Part shown: one piece after another, positions 1 to 4,269 of the stretch
How the letters are laid out: each line of letters begins with the position of its first letter
Numbering within the stretch: position 1 is the stretch's first letter
DNA from: Candidatus Omnitrophota bacterium
GTDB lineage: Bacteria; Omnitrophota; Koll11; Aquiviventales; Aquiviventaceae
Reading direction: 5' to 3'
NCBI GenBank assembly: GCA_016196415.1
Contig: JACPXS010000055.1
Location: 1 to 6,228, forward strand
DNA length: 6,228 bases
Notes under the pieces: model-generated
The model's database searches: none
What the model saw: only the letters and a program-made list of their open reading frames with translations
Told to the model about the DNA's origin: nothing
Made by a program: the position numbers and the translations under genes

Positions 1-15
1 CTCCTTCGCCGGAAG

Positions 16-35
16 CCCCGGGCGTGAGCCCGGGG
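16..35. repeat. 8-bp hairpin with GTGA loop
   Basis: CCCCGGGC (16-23) pairs perfectly with GCCCGGGG (28-35) around GTGA, a GNRA-type tetraloop if transcribed. A second helix can form outside it between 4-11 and 43-50 (eight pairs, one of them G-U), giving one long interrupted hairpin. It has no T-run, so it is not a canonical intrinsic terminator. Confidence 0.7.
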
Positions 36-54
36 AGGAAGGCGGCGAGGAGGG

Positions 55-72
55 TGCCGCTGCGAAGCGGCA
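55..72. repeat. 7-bp hairpin with GCGA loop
   Basis: TGCCGCT (55-61) pairs perfectly with AGCGGCA (66-72) around GCGA, a second GNRA-type tetraloop. The loop overlaps one of the three GCGAAGC heptamers of this region. The function is unknown. Confidence 0.65.
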
Positions 73-83
73 GCGCAGCAGGG

Positions 84-111
84 CTTCTTCGAAGCTCGCC
101 GCGCGAAGAAG
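84..111. repeat. 8-bp inverted repeat, 12-base loop
   Basis: CTTCTTCG (84-91) is the exact reverse complement of CGAAGAAG (104-111). A shorter alternative, GCTTC (83-87) with GAAGC (91-95), competes for the left arm. No T-run follows, so it is probably part of the same structured element as its neighbours. Confidence 0.55.
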
Positions 112-119
112 AGCCTTGG

Positions 120-138
120 CGAAGCAGGGCAGGCTTCG
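120..138. repeat. 6-bp inverted repeat CGAAGC/GCTTCG
   Basis: CGAAGC (120-125) is the reverse complement of GCTTCG (133-138), with a 7-base loop. Alone it would be weak evidence. It is listed because it continues the series of hairpins leading into the hisC start. Confidence 0.4.
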
Positions 139-140
139 GA

Positions 141-209
141 GGGTTCCGCTCCACGGCCGCGAAGCGGATAACAAAGAGGCCACAGCTGTAAAGCCGTGGA
201 GCTTCACCC
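141..209 (+). promoter_or_regulatory. Hairpin enclosing the hisC ribosome binding site
   Basis: GCTCCACGGC (148-157) is the exact reverse complement of GCCGTGGAGC (193-202). GGGT (141-144) also pairs with ACCC (206-209), across a 3-by-3 internal loop. The right arm contains GGAG (198-201), the best Shine-Dalgarno match for hisC, 8 bases before its ATG, and the helix ends exactly where the start codon begins. A small CGC/GCG hairpin with GAA loop (158-166) sits inside. An alternative stem, CGGA (137-140) with TCCG (145-148), would compete with the base of the helix. In RNA this would hide the binding site, so hisC translation may depend on opening of the structure, by coupling to an upstream gene or by a ligand, protein or temperature. 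I recognise no known riboswitch or T-box core. The pairing is seen; the regulation is inferred. Confidence 0.5.
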
Positions 210-1313
210 ATGGGTGTTGCTGTTGACCAACGGGCGCGAGCCGCGGTGCGGGGGCTGAAGACGTACCGGCCCGGGACGCCGATTGAAGAGGTGAAGCGGA
301 CGCTGAAGCTCGCCTCGGTGATCAAGCTCGCCTCCAACGAGAACGCCCTCGGGCCGTCGCCCAAGGCGCTGGCGTCGCTGCCCAAGGCGCTGGCGTCGCT
401 GCACCGCTACCCAGACTCGACGTGTCATGACTTGCGCGTCCGCCTGGCCAAGCGCCTGCGGGTCGATCCCGCCTCCTTGATCTTTGGGAACGGTTCGGAT
501 GAGCTGATCGTGCTCACCCTGCGCGCCTTTGTCAATCCGGGAGACAAGGTTGTGGTGGCCGCGCCGACCTTCTTGATGTATGAACTGCAAGCCCGGGCAT
601 GTGGGGCGTCGGTGGCGGTGGTGCCGCTGCGCGAGTATCGCTATGACATGGCGGCGATGGAAGCGGCTGTGACGCCGCACACCAAGCTCGTCTTCATCGC
701 CAATCCTGATAATCCAACCGGCACCTACGTGCCCAAGCGAGCGCTCGACGCGTTCCTCCGCGACCTGCCTCCTGAAACGATCGTCATGCTGGATGAGGCC
801 TACTACGAGTTTGTGGAGGCGCCTGACTATCCGCAGACGCTGGCGTACCTCAAGAAGAACCGTTCGCTGATCATCACCCGCACGTTCTCCAAAGCCTATG
901 GGCTGGCCGGCCTGCGCATCGGCTACGGCATCGCGCCGCCGGCTGTGGTGGCTGCGATGGACGCCGTCCGGGAGCCGTTCAACGTCAACAGCCTGGCGCA
1001 GGCCGCCGCCGCCGCCGCGCTCGATGACACGGCGTTTCTGGCGAACACCCGACGGCTCATCCAGGAAGGGCGCCGGTATCTCACCCGCTCGCTCGATGCG
1101 CTGAAGCTTCGGCATGTGCCGAGTGTGACAAACTTCCTCTTGGTGCAGCTCGGCCCGCGAGCCCTCGAGATCGCCGAGGGGCTGCTTGCGCGCGGGGTCA
1201 TCGTGCGCGAGATGAGCGGGTGGAATCTGTCCGGTTGTGTGCGGGTCACAATCGGCACCATGCCGGAGAACCGGCGCTTCATCCGTGCGTTGAAGAAATG
1301 TTTGGCGCGTTAG
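210..1313 (+). CDS. hisC: Histidinol-phosphate aminotransferase (HisC)
   Basis: A PLP-dependent class I/II aminotransferase that converts imidazole-acetol phosphate and glutamate to histidinol phosphate in the cytoplasm. The 367 residues are normal length. Visible landmarks are the N-terminal YRPG (19-22), the SNEN-LGPSP substrate segment (42-51, Ala replacing the usual Pro at 46), RYPD (66-69), GNGSDE (93-98), NPDNPTG (165-171), LDEAY with the pyridine-binding Asp195, and TFSKAYGLAGLRIGY with PLP lysine Lys228 and phosphate-binding Arg236. The ATG at 210 has GGAG 8 bases upstream and gives the expected N-terminus; GTG at 246 is a weaker alternative. Residues 51-64 are a perfect PKALASL duplication. 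No other his gene is visible and aroF follows, so it may also, or mainly, transaminate phenylpyruvate and 4-hydroxyphenylpyruvate, as Bacillus HisC does within an aromatic operon. Family assignment is very secure; the preferred substrate is inferred. Confidence 0.95.
   Translation: MGVAVDQRARAAVRGLKTYRPGTPIEEVKRTLKLASVIKLASNENALGPSPKALASLPKALASLHRYPDSTCHDLRVRLAKRLRVDPASLIFGNGSDELIVLTLRAFVNPGDKVVVAAPTFLMYELQARACGASVAVVPLREYRYDMAAMEAAVTPHTKLVFIANPDNPTGTYVPKRALDAFLRDLPPETIVMLDEAYYEFVEAPDYPQTLAYLKKNRSLIITRTFSKAYGLAGLRIGYGIAPPAVVAAMDAVREPFNVNSLAQAAAAAALDDTAFLANTRRLIQEGRRYLTRSLDALKLRHVPSVTNFLLVQLGPRALEIAEGLLARGVIVREMSGWNLSGCVRVTIGTMPENRRFIRALKKCLAR
360..401 (+). repeat. Exact 21-bp tandem duplication inside hisC
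   Basis: Positions 360-380 and 381-401 are identical 21-base units in tandem, each encoding PKALASL and aligned to codons. They lie between the GPSP and RYPD motifs of HisC. The spacing between those motifs (16 residues from after SP to the Tyr) is what I expect for the family, so the second copy seems to replace family sequence rather than lengthen the protein. Confidence 0.9.
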
Positions 1314-1380
1314 CGCGTTTTCGGGTTTGCGCGTTTCGCAATCCCAACGTGCCAACGCGCCAACGGGCCAACGCGCAACC
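1302..1380. repeat. Tandem 8-bp repeats with inverted copies, hisC-aroF gap
   Basis: Four 8-base units of form CCAACG-N-G run back to back at 1344-1351, 1352-1359, 1360-1367 and 1368-1375, followed by CAACC. The left side holds three inverted GCGCGTT copies (1305-1311, 1313-1319, 1329-1335). TTGGCGCGTT (1302-1311, overlapping the end of hisC) is the exact complement of 1354-1363, and TTGCGCGTT (1327-1335) of 1370-1378. A nested hairpin can form between hisC and aroF. It lacks a T-run and ends before the aroF ribosome binding site, so it looks like a dispersed intergenic repeat or an mRNA-stabilising structure rather than a terminator. Confidence 0.7.
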
Positions 1381-1382
1381 CA

Positions 1383-1390
1383 GAGAGGTG
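1383..1390 (+). promoter_or_regulatory. aroF ribosome binding site
   Basis: GAGAGGTG lies 5 bases before the ATG at 1396 and resembles the GGAGGTG consensus. It decides the aroF start: the frame is open back to an ATG at 1327, but that would add 23 residues translated from the intergenic repeat, while 1396 gives the exact family N-terminus. Confidence 0.75.
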
Positions 1391-1395
1391 CCTTC

Positions 1396-2409
1396 ATGAT
1401 TATCGTCCTGAAACCGGATGCGACGAAAAAACAGCTCGATCATCTGATTGAGCGAATCAAGGCGCTCGGCCTGAAGCCGATGGTCTCCAAAGGCACGGAG
1501 CGGACGATCATCGGGGTCATCGGCTCGGAAGACGCCTTGCGGGTGCAACCCCTCGAGGTGATTCCAGGCGTCGAGAAGGTCATCCCGGTGCTCAAGCCGT
1601 ACAAGCTGGTCTCGCGGGAGTTCAAGCCCGAATCGAGCGTGATCGATGTGCGGGGGGTGGCCATCGGCGGCAACGCGCTCGTGCTCATGGCGGGTCCCTG
1701 CTCGGTCGAGAACCGTGCCATGCTCTTTGAGACCGCGAAGGCGGTCAAGGGAGCGGGGGCCCAGGTGCTGCGCGGGGGGGCGTTTAAGCCGCGGACCTCG
1801 CCGTACTCGTTCCAAGGGCTCGGCGAGGAGGGGTTGAAGCTGCTGCGCGAGGCGGCGAAAGAAACCGGGATGCGCGTCGTGACCGAACTGATGGACGCTC
1901 GGGATCTCCAGCTCGTGGAGCAGTACGCGGATATCATCCAGATCGGCGCGCGCAATATGCAGAACTTTGAGTTGCTGAAAGAGGTCGGCCAGTCCACATC
2001 GCCCGTCCTGCTGAAACGGGGGCTCTCCGCGACGGTCACGGAATTCCTGCTGGCGGCCGAGTACATCCTGAGCCAGGGGAACTTCAACGTCATCTTCTGC
2101 GAGCGCGGGATCCGGACGTTTGAAGACCAGACCCGTTTCACGCTGGATCTCAATGCCGTGCCGGTCATCAAAAAACTCTCGCATCTGCCGGTGATCGTGG
2201 ATCCGAGCCACGGCACCGGCTCGTGGGACTATGTGGAGCCGATGGCGAAAGCCGCCATCGCCGCTGGAGCGGACGGATTGATGATCGAAGTCCACCCGAA
2301 TCCTGAGACCGCGCTCTCCGACGGGCCCCAATCCCTCCTCCCGAAGAAGTTCGCCGCGCTGGTGAAAGAGCTGAAGAAGGTGGCGAAAGCGGTCGGCCGT
2401 ACCCTGTAA
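1396..2409 (+). CDS. aroF: DAHP synthase, type I beta, with regulatory domain
   Basis: 3-Deoxy-D-arabino-heptulosonate 7-phosphate synthase condenses phosphoenolpyruvate and erythrose 4-phosphate, the first step of the shikimate pathway. The 337 residues match the layout of the Thermotoga maritima enzyme almost position for position. A ferredoxin-like domain (about 1-68, starting MIIVLKP, with SKGTERTIIGVIG at 31-43) is followed by KPYKLVSREF (67-76) and the catalytic TIM barrel. The metal ligands fall at the numbers I recall for T. maritima: Cys102 (GPCS), His272 (VDPSH), Glu298 (IEVHP) and Asp309 (LSDG). The PEP-binding segment is RGGAFKPRTSPYSFQGLG with Lys131, and IQIGARNMQNF (181-191) is intact. 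In T. maritima the N-terminal domain closes the active site when tyrosine or phenylalanine binds, so similar feedback inhibition is likely. The neighbours hisC and tyrA fit an aromatic operon. The protein looks fully functional. Confidence 0.97.
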   Translation: MIIVLKPDATKKQLDHLIERIKALGLKPMVSKGTERTIIGVIGSEDALRVQPLEVIPGVEKVIPVLKPYKLVSREFKPESSVIDVRGVAIGGNALVLMAGPCSVENRAMLFETAKAVKGAGAQVLRGGAFKPRTSPYSFQGLGEEGLKLLREAAKETGMRVVTELMDARDLQLVEQYADIIQIGARNMQNFELLKEVGQSTSPVLLKRGLSATVTEFLLAAEYILSQGNFNVIFCERGIRTFEDQTRFTLDLNAVPVIKKLSHLPVIVDPSHGTGSWDYVEPMAKAAIAAGADGLMIEVHPNPETALSDGPQSLLPKKFAALVKELKKVAKAVGRTL

Positions 2410-2412
2410 TGC

Positions 2413-2527
2413 TGTTCAAGGTTCAAGGTGGAAGGTTCAAGACGACACATGTCTAGCAGGGTGCTGAAAAACTCCTCTTGTTCAAGGTTCAAGGGTGAAG
2501 GGTCAAGGAAGCTCACACATCTCTCCG
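2413..2527 (+). repeat. Two imperfect direct repeats, GTTCAAGG type
   Basis: TGTTCAAGGTTCAAGG occurs exactly at 2413-2428 and again at 2479-2494. Each copy is followed by a weaker GAAGG-T-CAAG stretch and then ACACAT-N-TCT (2445-2453 and 2515-2523), so the similarity covers about 45 bases with an offset of 66-70. The units are multiples of the heptamer GGTTCAA. The first copy lies outside the MITE-like structure at 2453-2603 and the second inside it. Short frames open through here are products of the repeat, not genes. Confidence 0.75.
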
Positions 2528-2603
2528 TCGAGCACGGTGGTTCCCTTGAACCTCGAACCTCGAACCGTGAACCAGGCTGCGGGGTTTTTCCGCAGCCTGC
2601 TAG
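2453..2603. mobile_element. MITE-like or REP-like inverted-repeat element
   Basis: The 23-base ends 2453-2475 and 2581-2603 are inverted repeats matching at 20 of 23 positions. Each begins CTAGCAGG when read inward and contains a GAAAAAC block. Inside them a second inverted pair, AGGTTCAAGGG (2485-2495) and CCCTTGAACCT (2543-2553), is perfect over 11 bases, and the CCTCGAACCTCGAACC run (2551-2566) is a diverged inverted copy of the heptamer repeat. The whole 151 bases could fold into one long hairpin. No coding capacity and no target-site duplication are visible, so movement by a transposase is inferred only from shape. It may instead be a dispersed palindromic repeat. It fills most of the gap between aroF and tyrA. 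Confidence 0.5.
2573..2599. repeat. Perfect 10-bp hairpin with T-rich loop
   Basis: CAGGCTGCGG (2573-2582) pairs perfectly with CCGCAGCCTG (2590-2599) around GGTTTTT. It overlaps the right end of the inverted-repeat element. The thymines lie in the loop and no T-run follows either strand's stem, so it does not look like a standard Rho-independent terminator. It could still pause polymerase or protect the aroF message 3' end. Confidence 0.7.
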
Positions 2604-2681
2604 GGTTCTGGGCTCAGGGGGAACGAGGATCGTGTTTGACGTATCACCCGGAAAGCACCAGACCCCTTACCGCAACACCCC

Positions 2682-3530
2682 ATGGCGCTCTTTCATCGCG
2701 TGACAATCGTGGGCTTGGGATTGATGGGCGGATCGCTTGGCCTGGCAGTCAAGCGCCGCCGCGTGGCGCGCGAGGTCATCGGGCTGAGCCGAAACGCCTC
2801 AACGCTTCGCCTGGCGAAGATGCGGCGGGCGATCGATTGGGGAACGATGGATGCCCGGCGCGCGGTGAGCGGATCTGAGCTGGTGATCATCGCAACGCCC
2901 GTCTCGACCATCACGGCCCAGGCGAAGCGGCTCGCTCCGTTCATGTCTCGCGGCAGTGTCCTCTCTGATGTGGGCAGCACAAAGGCGCACATCGTGAGGC
3001 AGCTCGAGCGCGCGCTGCCGAGCCGCATCGCGTTCGTTGGAGCGCATCCGATTGCCGGTTCCGAGCAGCAAGGTGTTGGAGCCGCCGACGCGAGACTCTT
3101 CGATGGCTCCCTCTGCATCGTGACGCCCACCGCGCGAACCGATCAGCGGGGAGTGCGGCGGGTCGTGGCATTCTGGTCCGCCTTGGTCGATGGGGTGATC
3201 ACGATGCCGCCCGCGCGCCATGATCGCGTCTTAGCGCAGATGAGCCATCTGCCGCATCTGCTCGCCTACTGTCTGAGCTTAGCGGCTGAAGAGACCGCCT
3301 TACTCTGCACACCGAGAAGTTTTCTCGATGCCACCCGCGTGGCCAAAAGCGATCCGGATGTATGGGATGATATCTTCCTGACGAATCGCGCGCCGATCCT
3401 TGCGGCGATGGGCCGGTTTGAGCGCCACTGGCGCGCGCTCCGCACACTCATCGAGCGGCCCAAGCGCTCTGCGCTGCGTCGTCTGCTGGCCCGCGCCAAG
3501 TCCAACCGCGATGCCCTCGAAGACCGCTGA
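2682..3530 (+). CDS. tyrA: Prephenate (or arogenate) dehydrogenase TyrA
   Basis: Oxidative decarboxylation of prephenate to 4-hydroxyphenylpyruvate, or of arogenate to tyrosine. At 282 residues it is a normal stand-alone TyrA with no chorismate mutase or ACT domain. The Rossmann fold starts at once, with GLGLMGGS (11-18). After the second strand comes GLSRNAST (33-40), lacking the acidic residue of NAD-preferring enzymes and resembling the NADP-dependent cyanobacterial arogenate dehydrogenase. SDVGSTK (94-100), AHPIAGSE with catalytic His121 (120-127), SHLPH (187-191) and TRVAKSDPDVWDDI with substrate-binding Arg218 (217-230) are all intact. The ATG at 2682 has no clear Shine-Dalgarno; GTG at 2700 would leave almost no N-terminus before the fold. 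The 3' end overlaps cmk by 20 bases. Family is certain. NADP preference is an inference, and prephenate versus arogenate is open. Confidence 0.95.
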   Translation: MALFHRVTIVGLGLMGGSLGLAVKRRRVAREVIGLSRNASTLRLAKMRRAIDWGTMDARRAVSGSELVIIATPVSTITAQAKRLAPFMSRGSVLSDVGSTKAHIVRQLERALPSRIAFVGAHPIAGSEQQGVGAADARLFDGSLCIVTPTARTDQRGVRRVVAFWSALVDGVITMPPARHDRVLAQMSHLPHLLAYCLSLAAEETALLCTPRSFLDATRVAKSDPDVWDDIFLTNRAPILAAMGRFERHWRALRTLIERPKRSALRRLLARAKSNRDALEDR

Positions 3531-4269
3531 ACGTTCCCTTCGCCGGCTCCGTGGATTACAGGGTCCCAGACCCGCCAGGCCGCCGGCGCGGCCGCTGATC
3601 GTCACGATCGATGGGCCGGCCGGTGTTGGCAGGAGCACGACGGCGAAACTGCTGGCTCACCGCCTGGGCCTCGCCTACTTGGATACCGGAGCGACCTACC
3701 GCGCGCTCGCGTATGCGGCGCTCAAGGCGGGACTCCATTCCGTCGTCGATGCAACACGGCTGGCCGCGTTGGCGCGTCGTTTCCCCTTGGAGCTTCATCC
3801 GACTTCCGCCGGGGGGCTGCGCATCACCTTGCGCGGAGAAGACATCACAGGCGTCATTCGCAGCGAGGAAGTGTCGGAGGCCGCTGCCCAGATCTCCCAG
3901 CACCCTGCGGTGCGCGTGGCGATGGTGAAACGGCAGCGGGAGCTAGCGGCTCGGCACGGCGTCGTGGTGGAAGGGCGGGACACCGGCTCCGTCGTGTTCC
4001 CGAACGCGCCGTACAAGTTTTTTCTCACCGCCGACCCGGCGGTTCGAGCCAGGCGTCGGCAGCGCGAGTTGGCCCGGCTCTATGGCACAAGGCCTCCACT
4101 GGCTCACATTGAGGAACAACTCCACTTTCGTGACGGGCTGGATCGGAGCCGGCGCGTCGGCCCATTAGTTCAACCTCCCAAGGCCATCGTGCTGGATACG
4201 TCACGACTGAACGCGCGGCAAGTGGTGCACGCCATGCTCACGCAGATGAGACCGCGGGCTGCCACGTGA
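3511..4269 (+). CDS. cmk: Cytidylate kinase with altered Walker A motif
   Basis: Phosphorylates CMP and dCMP with ATP in pyrimidine nucleotide synthesis. Recognised from IDGPAGVGRSTTAK (33-46), LDTGATYRA (57-65), LRGEDITGVIRSEEVSEAA (107-125), VVEGRDTGSVVFPNA (152-166), KFFLTADPAVRARRR (169-183) and the lid-type RDGLDRSR (207-214), which keeps the RDxxDxxR pattern. The nucleotide-binding P-loop has Arg41 (AGG, 3631-3633) where the family has lysine, Thr62 where Met or Ile is usual, and Thr158 where Ile or Met is usual. The ATG at 3511 overlaps tyrA by 20 bases. No ATG, GTG or TTG lies between it and the P-loop, so the 30-residue Arg/Pro-rich leader is probably real, although most family members begin just before IDGP. 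Length is 252 residues against about 220-230. Its stop overlaps the plsC start. Family is secure; activity with Arg41 is uncertain. Confidence 0.93.
   Translation: MPSKTAERSLRRLRGLQGPRPARPPARPLIVTIDGPAGVGRSTTAKLLAHRLGLAYLDTGATYRALAYAALKAGLHSVVDATRLAALARRFPLELHPTSAGGLRITLRGEDITGVIRSEEVSEAAAQISQHPAVRVAMVKRQRELAARHGVVVEGRDTGSVVFPNAPYKFFLTADPAVRARRRQRELARLYGTRPPLAHIEEQLHFRDGLDRSRRVGPLVQPPKAIVLDTSRLNARQVVHAMLTQMRPRAAT

Larger units (their letters stand above)
1..209 (+). other. GC-rich hairpin-dense region upstream of hisC
   Basis: No gene can be assigned with confidence. The stretch is packed with short perfect inverted repeats, listed separately, and the heptamer GCGAAGC occurs three times (62-68, 119-125, 159-165). 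Two frames are open from the left edge: one stops with TAA at 189-191, which would leave an 18-base gap to hisC with the ribosome binding site in it, and the other stops with TGA at 224-226, inside hisC. Either could be the tail of an upstream gene, since a gene such as pheA is common there in related operons. However, both translations are low-complexity, rich in Arg, Ala and Gly, and match no family I know. Long open frames arise by chance at this GC content. I read the region as non-coding leader or repeat with moderate confidence. Confidence 0.55.

Noticed and set aside
144..172. Possible promoter TTCCGC-17-GATAAC before hisC
   Set aside because: The -35 matches at three and the -10 at four positions only, and both lie in or beside strong hairpins. 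The support is too weak.
163..174. AGCGGATAACAA, identical to part of the E. coli lac operator
   Set aside because: There is no symmetric half-site, no LacI gene and no sugar gene nearby. A 12-base match of this kind is likely chance.
1302..1380. CRISPR-like or terminator reading of the hisC-aroF repeats
   Set aside because: The units are 8 bases with no spacers, so it is not a CRISPR array, and no T-run follows any stem, so it is not an intrinsic terminator.
1327..1395. Upstream start for aroF adding 23 residues
   Set aside because: The extra residues are translated tandem repeat. The ATG at 1396 has a good binding site and gives the exact family N-terminus.
204..1397. A 397-codon open frame on the minus strand opposite hisC
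   Set aside because: It mirrors hisC, its sequence is rich in Arg, His and Gly with no family motif, and hisC itself has all catalytic motifs. High GC makes such antisense frames common.
1279..2331. A 350-codon minus-strand open frame opposite aroF
   Set aside because: It is antisense to a fully conserved DAHP synthase, has no recognisable domain, and part of it is translated intergenic repeat.
2636..2664. TTGACG as the -35 of a tyrA promoter
   Set aside because: The -35 is good, but no TATAAT-like hexamer occurs at 16-18 bases downstream; the bases there are C- and A-rich (around 2658-2665).
2428..2878. Small plus-strand frames in the aroF-tyrA gap and running into tyrA
   Set aside because: Their sequence comes from the GTTCAAGG repeats and inverted repeats, with no plausible ribosome binding site or conserved protein feature, and they end in tyrA out of frame.
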